Shown here piece after piece: positions 52,961-61,924 of a stretch of 64,000 nt of DNA (its first letter is position 1; the number at the start of each line of letters is the position of its first letter). Source of the stretch: Flectobacillus longus (GTDB taxonomy: Bacteria > Bacteroidota > Bacteroidia > Cytophagales > Spirosomataceae); assembly GCF_030056705.1 (NCBI RefSeq), contig NZ_JASHIC010000021.1:1-64000 (forward strand). Reading direction: 5' to 3'. A program made the position numbers and the translations under genes. Under the pieces are notes generated by a model that was given only the letters and a program-made list of their open reading frames with translations, searched no databases and had not been told where the DNA came from.

Positions 52961-53905
52961 TTATTGTTTTAGTAAAAACTCAATATCTGCCTTACTTGCC
53001 TTAAATACCGTTCCATGACGAGTACCCTTCGGAAAATGAACTTCTTCAGAAATATCTACCCAATTTTTTAGGTCTTTCGATTTCAAAGCTCCCATTTTGT
53101 GGCGAGTATATTGGTCGAAATATACAACCCAATCCTCACCAATTTTAGTTACTGTTGGTCCTTCAATCCAATTTAATGCTGAAATTGGTTCTGATGCTGG
53201 CGAAAAACCGCTGTTCAAATGTTTGCTCAAAGCAATCTTCAAATTCTTTTTTACAGGGTTTTTGGTCTCATCTTTCATAATCATAGCATATTTTTTCTTG
53301 GAAACTTGAAAAATTGTTACATCAATTACATTGAAACCAGGGTCATAAAACAAGCGAGTAGGAGTAAAGGTCTTAAAATCCTTCGTTGTGGTCGCATACA
53401 TACGGTGGTTGTATTTTCCATCGCCTTTGTCACCTTCGGTACTGACAAATCTATCAGGAATGGTAGTAGCCCAATAAATCAAATATTCCTTGGTTTTAGC
53501 ATCATAATTAATCTCTGGTGCCCAGCAGTTGAGCGCAGTTGGCTCATGTGACATCACAGGGATAAATTGTTGTTCTGACCAATGCACTAAATCTTTCGAA
53601 CGTGCATAGCCGATACCCAAATCATTCCAAGAAACTGTCCATACCATGTGGAAATAACCATCTGGACCTTTCAAAATACAAGGGTCACGCATGAGCTTGT
53701 CTTTGCTAACTGTTGGACGTAAAAATGAACTATCCTTTTTCAATGCAGTCCAATTATAACCATCATAACTATAAGCCAAATGCAAACCATCTTGACCATT
53801 ATCTCTGAAAGAAGAAAACAAATAGACATCATTCTGTGCCATAGATGTTGTTCCAAGTCCAAGAAGCATTCCAACAAAGAGTCCTAAAAAAAATCGAATT
53901 TTCAT
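52961..53905 (-). CDS. GH43-like secreted glycosidase
   Basis: The protein has 314 residues. A signal peptide (about 1-23, ending SMAQ) precedes a five-bladed propeller: YLFSSFRDNGQDGLHLAYSYDGYNW, MRDPCILKGPDGYFHMVW (about 73-90), SKDLVHW, NCWAPEINYD (about 130-139) and NWIEGPTVTKIGEDWVVYFDQY (about 245-266). RDP, WAPE and EGP are the typical positions of the GH43 catalytic and modulating acids. It is likely an alpha-L-arabinofuranosidase or beta-xylosidase. It heads the GH43-HAD-tal unit downstream of the sugar symporter. Confidence 0.82.
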   Translation of the reverse strand: MKIRFFLGLFVGMLLGLGTTSMAQNDVYLFSSFRDNGQDGLHLAYSYDGYNWTALKKDSSFLRPTVSKDKLMRDPCILKGPDGYFHMVWTVSWNDLGIGYARSKDLVHWSEQQFIPVMSHEPTALNCWAPEINYDAKTKEYLIYWATTIPDRFVSTEGDKGDGKYNHRMYATTTKDFKTFTPTRLFYDPGFNVIDVTIFQVSKKKYAMIMKDETKNPVKKNLKIALSKHLNSGFSPASEPISALNWIEGPTVTKIGEDWVVYFDQYTRHKMGALKSKDLKNWVDISEEVHFPKGTRHGTVFKASKADIEFLLKQ

Positions 53906-53978
53906 ATCAATAACTGAAATATTGGGTGGGGATAAGTATTGAGTAATTTATTGAATTAGTGGTTAAGTGATTTTTTGA

Positions 53979-54021
53979 AATTTGTATCCATGGTTAGGAG
54001 TACTCGCCACAGATACAAATT
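53979..54021 (-). terminator. Hairpin after the sugar symporter gene
   Basis: AATTTGTATC (53979-53988) pairs perfectly with GATACAAATT (54012-54021) around a 23-base loop; minus-strand RNA then has a run of six U (53976-53971) two bases on. It lies 44 bases past the symporter stop. Confidence 0.65.
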
Positions 54022-54064
54022 CATTTTCAAATTATAAAATCTTCAAATTTTCAAATCGAAAATA

Positions 54065-55720
54065 CTACCAGAAAATCGTATAAATCAATACGACAACGGC
54101 AGTAATCAATAGTGCGCCAAAACGGAAAGCTTTGTCAGATTTAAACCAAGTACTATCCACAACAAAAGCTTTTGGATGGTCTTTTCCTTTTGATTCAATT
54201 AAACTGATAACAACGGTTACCAGTGCACAAATCCAGAATACAACGCCCATACGGTTAAGGAAAGGCATATCTGGCGCTTGAACTTTTAATAATGCCGACA
54301 TCGGAATACTCAAAATAGTAGCAGCTAATGCACCGTTGGCAGTAGCCTTTTTCCAGAAGAAACCTAACAAGAAAATTGCTAAAATACCTGGAGAAATAAA
54401 GCCTGTGTATTCTTGAATATATTGGAAACCTTGACCCAAGTTTTTCAACAATGGACTAATAGCCAATGCAATCACAAAAGACACTACAATAGATACACGA
54501 CCCATCCATACCATTTGCTTTTCGTTTAGGTCTGGTGCGAAGAATTTCTTATGAATATCCAATACATAAATCGTCGAGATACTGTTGGCTTTTCCTGCCA
54601 ATGACGCTACAATCGCTGCGGTAAGTGCTGCAAATGCCATACCTTTCAAACCTGTAGGAAGGATATTCAATAAAACTGGATATGCATTATCTGGTTTTAC
54701 AATACCGCCTTCTCTAATTCCTTCGACAATTGCCATATCTGCATTTTCTTGGAATAGTACATACGCCGCCAAACCTGGTAATACTACAATGATTGGCATC
54801 AACATTTTGAGGAATGAAGCAAACAACAAACCTGAACGAGCTGTTTTTAAATCTGCACCCAAAGCACGTTGTGTGATATATTGATTACAACCAAAGTAAT
54901 TAAGGTTTACAATCCATTGACCTCCAACAATAAACATTAACAAACCTGGCAATTGATTGTAAGCATCAATCATACCACCTTGACCGTCATGTACTTGGTA
55001 TTGTCCTTTGGCAAAAATCATGTGTAAATGGCTATCAGCTTTGTCTTTAATCAAACTCAAGCCTTCGAAAATACCTGCTCCAGAACCCACTTTTGCTGAA
55101 AGTAAATCTAAAGCCAAGTAAGTCGTTGCCAAACCACCTACGACCAAACACACTACCTGAATAACATCGGTATAACCAATTACCTTCATACCTCCAAGGG
55201 TAATAAAAATCGCAAAAATGGTCAAGAAAGTTGCACAAGCCATAAAACTAAAGCCTGTCATCGTCTCAAGACTCAATGCTCCTAGGTAGATAATAGAAGT
55301 TAGGTTGACCAAAATGTACAAAAACAACCAGAATACTGCCATAATCGTACTGATACGATTGTCGTAACGACTTGCCAAAAACTGAGGCATAGTATAAATA
55401 TTGTTTCGGATATACATCGGTAAAAAGAATACCGCAATCAAAATCAACGAGAAAGCTCCCACCAATTCGTACACCGAAATAGCAATACCTAATTGAAAAG
55501 CCTGTCCACTCATACCGATAAACTGCTCAGCCGAGATATTTGAGGCAATAATCGACGAACCAATAGCCCACCATGTAAGTGAACCTTCCGCCAAGAAAAA
55601 GTCTTTTGAGTCAGCAGTTTGCTTACCCTTATTCTTGTAAACCCAATAACCGTAGCTTGCCACGATTACGAAGTACACAAAAAAGATAATGTAGTCGAGA
55701 GATTCTAATCCGAGCTTCAT
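54065..55720 (-). CDS. Sodium/sugar symporter of the SSS (SGLT) family, probable arabinose importer
   Basis: The protein has 551 residues and about 14 transmembrane helices, as usual for SSS/SLC5 members. Motifs: DSKDFFLAEGSLTWWAIGSSIIASNISAEQFIGMSGQA (cited from about 37 to 74, sodium and substrate region), NLNYFGCNQYITQRALGA (about 272-289), LTAAIVASLAGKANSISTIYVLDI (about 365-388). It sits between araD and a GH43 gene in the arabinose locus, so L-arabinose is the likely cargo. The family also moves galactose, glucose and xylose. A hairpin element fills the gap upstream. Confidence 0.88.
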   Translation of the reverse strand: MKLGLESLDYIIFFVYFVIVASYGYWVYKNKGKQTADSKDFFLAEGSLTWWAIGSSIIASNISAEQFIGMSGQAFQLGIAISVYELVGAFSLILIAVFFLPMYIRNNIYTMPQFLASRYDNRISTIMAVFWLFLYILVNLTSIIYLGALSLETMTGFSFMACATFLTIFAIFITLGGMKVIGYTDVIQVVCLVVGGLATTYLALDLLSAKVGSGAGIFEGLSLIKDKADSHLHMIFAKGQYQVHDGQGGMIDAYNQLPGLLMFIVGGQWIVNLNYFGCNQYITQRALGADLKTARSGLLFASFLKMLMPIIVVLPGLAAYVLFQENADMAIVEGIREGGIVKPDNAYPVLLNILPTGLKGMAFAALTAAIVASLAGKANSISTIYVLDIHKKFFAPDLNEKQMVWMGRVSIVVSFVIALAISPLLKNLGQGFQYIQEYTGFISPGILAIFLLGFFWKKATANGALAATILSIPMSALLKVQAPDMPFLNRMGVVFWICALVTVVISLIESKGKDHPKAFVVDSTWFKSDKAFRFGALLITAVVVLIYTIFW

Positions 55721-55795
55721 AGATTAATAGAAGGAGATAAAAGATGGTGAAGCTTCACCAAGGGCTTTTAGGTTTAATTTGAAAATTACATTGCT

Positions 55796-55852
55796 GTACT
55801 GAATTGAAAATGAAAAGTTTGATTAATAGAACCTTTCTTCTCAACTCAGCAC
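55796..55852 (-). repeat. Intergenic hairpin element (AGTGCTGAA family), copy 3
   Basis: GTACTGAATTGA (55796-55807) pairs with TCAACTCAGCAC (55841-55852); both imperfect positions are U-G pairs in minus-strand RNA. The middle (TTTGATTAATAGAACC) resembles copy 1 at 17341. It lies in the leader of the sugar symporter gene. Confidence 0.45.
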
Positions 55853-55886
55853 GCTTCATTATTTTATAGTGTTTGACTTGTAGGTT

Positions 55887-55937
55887 GTTTCGCTATTGGT
55901 TTTCAAGAAAATAAAAACCAATAGCGAAACCTTTTTT
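55887..55937 (+). terminator. 17-bp hairpin with plus-strand T-run upstream of the symporter
   Basis: Bases 55887-55903 pair perfectly with 55914-55930 (core GTTTCGCTATTGG), followed on the plus strand by six T (55932-55937). Both neighbouring genes are on the minus strand, so the T-run faces the wrong way for them. It may still end the araD transcript; or an unseen plus-strand RNA may end here. Confidence 0.6.
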
Positions 55938-55998
55938 ACTTTTAGAGAAATGCGCTATAATACATAGTTTTCAAAACTCAGAAATCTAAACTCATCAC

Positions 55999-56700
55999 TT
56001 AGCATCCTTGACCGTAATACGCATTTTTGCCATGCTTACGCTCATAATGCTTTAGGCGCAAAGTGTCTTTAATGCGTGGGGTATTAGGATTGATTTGTAA
56101 TGTCAAATAAGCCATACGTGCGACTTCTTCTAGAACAGCTGCGCTATAAACTGACTTTTCAGCCGTTTTTCCCCAAGTAAATGGACCATGGTTTTGTAAA
56201 AGAACCATTTCCATTTCTTTGTAAGAAAGACCTTTGTCAGCAAAACAGTTGAAGATTTGATTACCAGTTTCAAATTCATAATCACCTTCAATCATTTCGT
56301 CAGTCAACACAGGGGCGCATGGAATATCTTGGTGAGTATGATCCGCATGCGTAGTTCCGAAGATAGGAATGTCTAAACCAGCTTGTGACCAAGCCACAGC
56401 ATACGTACTATGTGTATGTGTGATTCCGCCAATACCTTCCCAGTTTTTATACAACTGAGCATGCGTTTTTGTATCAGAAGAAGGGCGCATTTTGCCATCT
56501 ACCACTTTGGCATCATAGTCCATAATAACGATATCCTCAAGTTTCAAAAACTCATAAGGTACACCACTTGGTTTGATAGCAAACACCGCTTGCGAACGGT
56601 CAACAGCACTTACATTACCAAAAGTAAAAAGCACCAAACCTAGTTTAGGAAGCTGCATGTTTGCTTCATAACATTCCTCACGTAGAGATTGATAAGTCAT
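55999..56700 (-). CDS. araD: L-ribulose-5-phosphate 4-epimerase
   Basis: The protein has 233 residues, the normal AraD size. Class II aldolase fold: GLVLFTFGNVSAVDRSQAVFAIKPSGVPY (about 21-49), the zinc His in HTHSTYAVAWSQAG (about 97-110) and the third His in QNHGPFTWGKTAEKSVYSA (about 170-188). The C-terminal RKHGKNAYYGQ is typical of AraD. It converts L-ribulose-5-phosphate to D-xylulose-5-phosphate, the last specific step of arabinose breakdown. It lies between the GH51 gene and the symporter on the same strand. Confidence 0.95.
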   Translation of the reverse strand: MTYQSLREECYEANMQLPKLGLVLFTFGNVSAVDRSQAVFAIKPSGVPYEFLKLEDIVIMDYDAKVVDGKMRPSSDTKTHAQLYKNWEGIGGITHTHSTYAVAWSQAGLDIPIFGTTHADHTHQDIPCAPVLTDEMIEGDYEFETGNQIFNCFADKGLSYKEMEMVLLQNHGPFTWGKTAEKSVYSAAVLEEVARMAYLTLQINPNTPRIKDTLRLKHYERKHGKNAYYGQGC

Positions 56701-56725
56701 GATTGTAATTAATTTTAGGTAAAAG

Positions 56726-56749
56726 ACTCGCCAGAGGTTTCTAGCGAGT
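56726..56749 (-). terminator. Hairpin after the GH51 gene
   Basis: ACTCGC (56726-56731) pairs with GCGAGT (56744-56749), and AGA with TCT inside; the position between them is a U-G pair only in minus-strand RNA. Four T follow on that strand after one C. It lies 28 bases past the GH51 stop and before araD. Confidence 0.7.
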
Positions 56750-56776
56750 TTTTACAATTGTATAGTAAAAGCTTTA

Positions 56777-58315
56777 TTATTTCAGCTCTAATACTACTAC
56801 CGAAGTAGCAGGTAATTTTACTTTAAGCGTACTACCAGCAATACTTGCCCCTGTAAAAGTAGTTGGCTTTACTTTTACAGGATTATCAAAGGTATTGTGG
56901 TCTTGTACTTTTGCCGACGTCAACACACGACCAGTAACTGCTTTCGCCGTGATTCCTTTCAAGTTGATAGAAATCTCTTGCCCTTTGTTAATGTCAATGT
57001 TCGTTAATGAAATATGAACAACACCCGCTTGGTCTTTTGAAGCCGAAACAGAAACCGCTGGCAATTTTTCTGATCCAAACACATAATCATTCGACTTTAT
57101 TTCAACAGGAATATTGGTCGCATCTTGGTGAACATTGTACATTTCCATTACGTGGTAAGTTGGAGTCAAAATCATTTTTTCCTCCTTTGTCAGCACAACC
57201 GCTTGCAATACGTTTACGATTTGAGCCAAGTTTGCCATTCTCACACGTTCAGAATGTTTGTGGAAAATATTCAAAGTTGCACCCGCTAACACAGCATCAC
57301 GCATGGTATTTTGTTGGTACAAAAACCCTGGGTTTGTTCCTTGTTCAACTTCATACCAGCCACCCCATTCGTCAACTACCAAAGCAACTTTCTTTTTAGG
57401 ATCGTATTTATCCATGATAGCAGTATGCTTTTGGATAAGCTCGTCCATAAACAAAGCCTGTTGCATCGTTTTGAAATAATGTTCTTCCGTAAAATTGGCT
57501 GCTGGACCTTTTTTGTCCCAATTAATAACAGAATAATGGTGCAAAGCAATACCCTCCAACATGTGGTGAGGAATATCACGCATCAAAACTTCTGTCCAAT
57601 TATAATCTTTCGAGTTGGCTCCAGAAGCAATTCTAAACAACTTCGAACCGTTATCCCAATCCGTCATAAAAGTGGCATATTGACGATAAATGTTGGCATA
57701 ATATTCAGCCTTCATATTACCACCGCAACCCCAAGCTTCGTTTCCAACACCCCAGAACTTCACACCCCAAGCTTTATCCTGTCCGTTTTCTTTACGCAAA
57801 TTTGCCATTGGACTTACGCCATTATGGTTTACGTATTGAACCCAGTCAGACAATTCTTTTACAGTACCACTACCCACGTTACCAGCCAAGTATGGTTCTG
57901 TACCTAATTCTTTACACAAATTCAAAAAATCATGTGTACCAAAGCTATTATCCTCTGTTACACCACCCCACCAAGCATTAACGATTGAAGGACGTTGTTT
58001 TTTAGGACCAATACCATCTTTCCAGTGGTAAGTATCTGCAAAACATCCCCCTGGCCAACGAAGATTAGGAATCTTCATTTTTTTCAAGGCCTCAATCACA
58101 TCCTTGCGAGCACCGTTGATGTTAGGAATCTTCGTGTTATTTTCACCAACATACAAGCCCCCATAAATACAAGCCCCCAAATGTTCCGCAAAGTGACCAT
58201 ATATCTGACGGTTGATTTGAGTTTTAGCTTGCGAGGCATCAAGCGTTACTTCATTTTGGGCAAATCCTTGTAATGACATAGCTGCAAGCGCTAATGTCGA
58301 AATCCATTTTTTCAT
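56777..58315 (-). CDS. abfA: GH51 alpha-L-arabinofuranosidase, secreted
   Basis: The protein has 512 residues. A signal peptide (about 1-19, ending GFAQ) precedes the GH51 domain: IYGHFAEHLGACIYGGLYVG (about 38-57), LRWPGGCFADTYHW (about 98-111), FWGVGNEAWGCGG with the acid/base Glu (about 192) and VALVVDEWGGWYEVEQG with the nucleophile Glu (about 315). A C-terminal beta domain ends the protein. It removes arabinofuranose from arabinan or arabinoxylan oligosaccharides. The signal peptide places it in the periplasm or outside, while many GH51 enzymes are cytoplasmic. Same strand as and between araA and araD. Confidence 0.93.
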   Translation of the reverse strand: MKKWISTLALAAMSLQGFAQNEVTLDASQAKTQINRQIYGHFAEHLGACIYGGLYVGENNTKIPNINGARKDVIEALKKMKIPNLRWPGGCFADTYHWKDGIGPKKQRPSIVNAWWGGVTEDNSFGTHDFLNLCKELGTEPYLAGNVGSGTVKELSDWVQYVNHNGVSPMANLRKENGQDKAWGVKFWGVGNEAWGCGGNMKAEYYANIYRQYATFMTDWDNGSKLFRIASGANSKDYNWTEVLMRDIPHHMLEGIALHHYSVINWDKKGPAANFTEEHYFKTMQQALFMDELIQKHTAIMDKYDPKKKVALVVDEWGGWYEVEQGTNPGFLYQQNTMRDAVLAGATLNIFHKHSERVRMANLAQIVNVLQAVVLTKEEKMILTPTYHVMEMYNVHQDATNIPVEIKSNDYVFGSEKLPAVSVSASKDQAGVVHISLTNIDINKGQEISINLKGITAKAVTGRVLTSAKVQDHNTFDNPVKVKPTTFTGASIAGSTLKVKLPATSVVVLELK

Positions 58316-58425
58316 AGTTTAGTTAATTAATTTAGGAGGACAGTTTGAGTGCAGTCTTTAAAGCAATGAGTATATTTTAAACACCATTCATCACTCAAAA
58401 TTCTGCCTTATTACTTGCAAGGTTT

Positions 58426-58462
58426 AACGAGCGAATAGTGTCGAGAACACTACTCGCTCGTT
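58426..58462 (-). terminator. Hairpin at the end of araA
   Basis: AACGAGCGA (58426-58434) pairs with TCGCTCGTT (58454-58462) and TAGTGT with ACACTA inside (58436-58441, 58447-58452). The base pair between them is a G-U wobble only in minus-strand RNA. It starts 6 bases after the araA stop. There is no U-run. Confidence 0.75.
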
Positions 58463-58467
58463 TGAGA

Positions 58468-59973
58468 TTATTTGAATGCTACTTCATTCCAACGCAACTC
58501 ATTTTTTAGATTACGCAACTGAGTATCTTTATTGATTACTACTAACTCTACACCAAACATATCAGCTAAATCCTCGATATATTCAGTTGTAAGGTTTTGG
58601 CTAAATACTGTGTGGTGAGCACCACCAGCCAAAATCCATGCAGCACATCCTGTTGCCATATCTGGTTGTGGTTTCCACAATACGCGCGCTACTGGCAATT
58701 TTGGTAATTCTTCTGTTACATCCACGCCGTCTACTTCATTTACCAAGATTCTGAAACGGTTACCCATATCAATCAAAGAAACGTTCAAGGCTGCACCAGC
58801 ACCACCATTGAATACCAAACGTACTGGATCTTCTTTACCACCAATTCCTAATGGATGTACTTCACATTTTACAGCACCTTTAGCAATACTTGGACAGATT
58901 TCCAACATGTGTGCACCCAATACCATTGGATTAGCTGGATCGAAATGGTAAGTATAATCTTCCATGAAAGAGTTACCGCCTTCCAAACCACTAGCCATGA
59001 ATTTCATGACACGAACCATAGCAGAAGTTTTCCAGTCACCTTCGCCACCGTAACCATAGCCAGCGGCCATCATACGTTGAGAACCGATACCTGGTAGTTG
59101 TTTCATACCATACAAATCTTCGAAAGTATTGGTATAAGCACCAAAGCCACCATCTTCTAAGAATGCTTTCAAACCAAGCTCGATACGTGCTGCTTCAAAC
59201 AAAGACTCACGCATGGCACCACCTGCTTTCAAAGAATCCATTACTTGGTAAGTCTCTTCATATTCTTTTACCAATTGGTTGATTTCAGCATCAGAGAATT
59301 GGTTGATTACTTTTACCAAATCACCAACACCGTGTGTATTTACTGAGAATCCAAAAGTCATTTCAGCACCTACTTTATCGCCGTCTGTTACCGCTACTTG
59401 ACGCATATTGTCACCGAAACGAACCACTTTCAAACGTTGCATTTCGAAACGACCTGCCGCTACACGTGCCCAAACATTGATTTTTTGTAACACATCTTCT
59501 TGCTGCCAGTGACCAACCACAACTTTACGGCTCAAACGCATACGAGACATAATGAAACCAAACTCACGGTCACCATGTGCCGATTGGTTGAGGTTCATAA
59601 AGTCCATGTCGATGCTCGACCAAGGAATATCACGATTGAACTGTGTATGCAAATGCAACAATGGTTTTTTCAAAATATTCAAACCACGAATCCACATTTT
59701 TGCTGGAGAAAAAGTGTGCATCCATGAAATAATACCAATACAATTAGGAGCAAAGTTTGCCTCCTGACAGATATTATAAATTTCATCTGGTGTTTTCACC
59801 ACTGGCTTGAAAATCACATTTACAGGGATAATCGAAGATGCTTGGAACGAGTCCGCAATGATTTTCGAATGCTCATCTACCTGACGAAGTGTTTCTTCAC
59901 CGTATAAATGTTGGCTACCTGTTACAAACCACACTTCTAATGGCAAACCGCCAAATGTTTTTAAATTACTCAT
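58468..59973 (-). CDS. araA: L-arabinose isomerase
   Basis: The protein has 501 residues, the normal AraA length. [19 protein letters not shown] (about 10-28) is the family start. It has [31 protein letters not shown] (about 123-136), the metal-site Glu in [19 protein letters not shown] (about 305 and 330), FMEDYTYHF and [12 protein letters not shown] with His (about 350 and 365). It converts L-arabinose to L-ribulose in the cytoplasm. It follows araB by 116 bases and ends at a long hairpin; order araB-araA on one strand as in many Bacteroidota. Confidence 0.96.
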   Translation of the reverse strand: MSNLKTFGGLPLEVWFVTGSQHLYGEETLRQVDEHSKIIADSFQASSIIPVNVIFKPVVKTPDEIYNICQEANFAPNCIGIISWMHTFSPAKMWIRGLNILKKPLLHLHTQFNRDIPWSSIDMDFMNLNQSAHGDREFGFIMSRMRLSRKVVVGHWQQEDVLQKINVWARVAAGRFEMQRLKVVRFGDNMRQVAVTDGDKVGAEMTFGFSVNTHGVGDLVKVINQFSDAEINQLVKEYEETYQVMDSLKAGGAMRESLFEAARIELGLKAFLEDGGFGAYTNTFEDLYGMKQLPGIGSQRMMAAGYGYGGEGDWKTSAMVRVMKFMASGLEGGNSFMEDYTYHFDPANPMVLGAHMLEICPSIAKGAVKCEVHPLGIGGKEDPVRLVFNGGAGAALNVSLIDMGNRFRILVNEVDGVDVTEELPKLPVARVLWKPQPDMATGCAAWILAGGAHHTVFSQNLTTEYIEDLADMFGVELVVINKDTQLRNLKNELRWNEVAFK

Positions 59974-60026
59974 TGTTCTGATTGTCTTGATGTTTTAAGT
60001 TATTAGAAAGATGCTTTACGCTTTAT

Positions 60027-60078
60027 GCTGTAAGCTGTAAGCAATAATTCAATTTGCTTATAGCCTACAGCTTACAGC
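60027..60078 (-). terminator. Hairpin with tandem AGCTGTA arms after araB
   Basis: GCTGTAAGCTGTA (60027-60039) pairs perfectly with TACAGCTTACAGC (60066-60078). Each arm holds two copies of a 7-base unit (GCTGTAA, then GCTGTA), so the stem can also pair out of register. It lies 12 bases past the araB stop. No U-run is present. Confidence 0.6.
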
Positions 60079-60089
60079 TTAAGACTCTT

Positions 60090-61727
60090 TTATATATTCT
60101 CCTCAATATACTGTCCGATACCTTGGTATCTTTGGTATAGTGCTTCGTAGATAGGCACAACCTCTGGACGAGGCTCATAAGTTGCATCAAATGCCGAAGC
60201 CATATTTTTTTGAGCTGAAGCCATATCAGGATACACACCTGCTGCTACGGAAGCACAAATTGCTGCACCCAAAGCACACGCTTGGTCTGAACTAGCTACC
60301 TTGATCGGCATATTTAATACATCTGCCAAGGTTTGCATTACAAATGGTGATTTTTTGGCTACTCCACCAATGGCAATAACTTGCTTGATAGGTACGCCTT
60401 CTTGTTGGAATCTGTCCGAAATAGCACGTGCCCCAAAAGCCGTTGCCTCAACTAGTGATTTGAAAATTTTTACAGCATCACTACCCAAGTTTAAGCCAAT
60501 GATTCCTCCTTTGAGGGTATGATTAGCATCGGGAGTACGACGACCATTCATCCAGTCAACAGAGACAATATCGGTAGCTTTTACAGGTAATTCTAAAGCT
60601 TTTTCTGAAAGATAAGGAATCAATTCAGCGCTAAGTTTGTCGGCTGCCTCCTGACCTAATAAATCACGTACTGGTCCAACAATCACCTTTTGGAACCAAG
60701 CATACAAATCTCCAAATGCCGATTGTCCAGCTTCCATTCCTAACATGCCGGGAATGATTGAGCCATCTACCTGACCACAAATACCACGAATCAACAAATG
60801 TCCAATTTCTTCGTTGGGTGCCACCAACATATCGCAAGTAGACGTTCCGATTACTTTACACAAAGAGTAAGGCTGAATGTCTGCCCCAACTGCCCCCATG
60901 TGACAGTCAAATGCACCTACACCAATTACAGCTTTATCTGAAATACCTAGTTTATCAGCCCATTCTTTTGAAATGGTACCCATACTATTGTCTGAAGTAT
61001 AAGTTTCGCTAAAAAGTCTATCTCTTAATCCACCCAAAAGTGGATCTAATTTTGTCAAAAATTCCTCAGAAGGAAGACCTTCAAATTCTTGATGCCAAAG
61101 AGCTTTATGACCCGCAGCACAACGGCTTCTTCTCATGGCAATTGGGTCTGTATTACCTGTTAGTACAGCCGAAACCCAGTCACAATGCTCTACCCAAGAA
61201 TACGCCTTTTCACGAATAGATTCATCTACACGAAGGGTACGAAGGATTTTTGCCCAAAACCATTCCGATGAATAAATTCCACCAACATATTTCGTAAAAT
61301 CGGTATCCCAATGATGCGCCAAATGGTTAATTTCTTCAGCTTCGGCATTGGCAGTATGATCCTTCCAAAGAATAAACATACCATTCGGATTTTCAGCAAA
61401 TTCTGGTAACAAAGCCAAAGGTGTACCATTTTGGTCAACAGCCACGGGAGTCGAGCCAGTGGTATCTACCGAAATACCTACAATATTTTGTTTTACCTCA
61501 TCGCTCAAACCTTCTAATGCTCCAGCAATCGAATTCTCTAATCCCTCCAAATAGTCTAAAGGGTGTTGTCTGAATTGTGATGATGCTGGATCACAAAATA
61601 ACCCCTGCTTCCAACGAGCATAATAATGAACGGCCGTTCCTACTTCTTCGCCTGTTGCGGTATTTACTACCAATGCTCTTACAGAGTCTGTTCCGTAATC
61701 AACTCCGATTACAAATTGATTTTTCAT
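60090..61727 (-). CDS. araB: Ribulokinase
   Basis: The protein has 545 residues. FGGY kinase: VIGVDYGTDSVRALVVN (about 6-22), ISVDTTGSTPVAVDQNG (about 85-101), ILWKDHTA, GVGAFDCHMGAVGADIQPYSLCKVIGTSTCD (cited in two parts, about 265-295), and IGGVAKKSPFVMQTLADVL (about 450-468). The length and DYGTDS start are those of AraB, not of xylulokinase. It phosphorylates L-ribulose made by AraA. It stands between araA and the regulator gene araR, all on the minus strand. Confidence 0.95.
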   Translation of the reverse strand: MKNQFVIGVDYGTDSVRALVVNTATGEEVGTAVHYYARWKQGLFCDPASSQFRQHPLDYLEGLENSIAGALEGLSDEVKQNIVGISVDTTGSTPVAVDQNGTPLALLPEFAENPNGMFILWKDHTANAEAEEINHLAHHWDTDFTKYVGGIYSSEWFWAKILRTLRVDESIREKAYSWVEHCDWVSAVLTGNTDPIAMRRSRCAAGHKALWHQEFEGLPSEEFLTKLDPLLGGLRDRLFSETYTSDNSMGTISKEWADKLGISDKAVIGVGAFDCHMGAVGADIQPYSLCKVIGTSTCDMLVAPNEEIGHLLIRGICGQVDGSIIPGMLGMEAGQSAFGDLYAWFQKVIVGPVRDLLGQEAADKLSAELIPYLSEKALELPVKATDIVSVDWMNGRRTPDANHTLKGGIIGLNLGSDAVKIFKSLVEATAFGARAISDRFQQEGVPIKQVIAIGGVAKKSPFVMQTLADVLNMPIKVASSDQACALGAAICASVAAGVYPDMASAQKNMASAFDATYEPRPEVVPIYEALYQRYQGIGQYIEENI

Positions 61728-61924
61728 TCGTTGAATATATGTTTAAAGCCGAGCTGAAACCAGCCAAATGCGTTAATTTGACACAATTTTGTATTTCAAA
61801 AAAGCGAATAAGTATTTTCTCTCATAAACCTTTTGTTATTTCCCTAAGTACAAGATATTTATAAAATACTCAACTTCAGGATTAGATTTATAATTCATCA
61901 CTAATTCGCTTTTTTATAAAGCTT
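61728..61924. promoter_or_regulatory. araR-araB gap with long-range inverted repeat
   Basis: AAAAAAGCGAAT (61798-61809) is perfectly repeated in inverse form as ATTCGCTTTTTT (61904-61915), with AGT/ACT pairing next to it. The arms are 94 bases apart. This could be a pair of operator half-sites for looping or the araR transcript end. No TTTG/TAnnTTTG promoter is seen for araB. Confidence 0.45.

Noticed and set aside
57311-57907. 198-codon open frame on the plus strand inside GH51
   Set aside because: It is antisense to a well-conserved GH51 gene, including its catalytic region, with no domain of its own.
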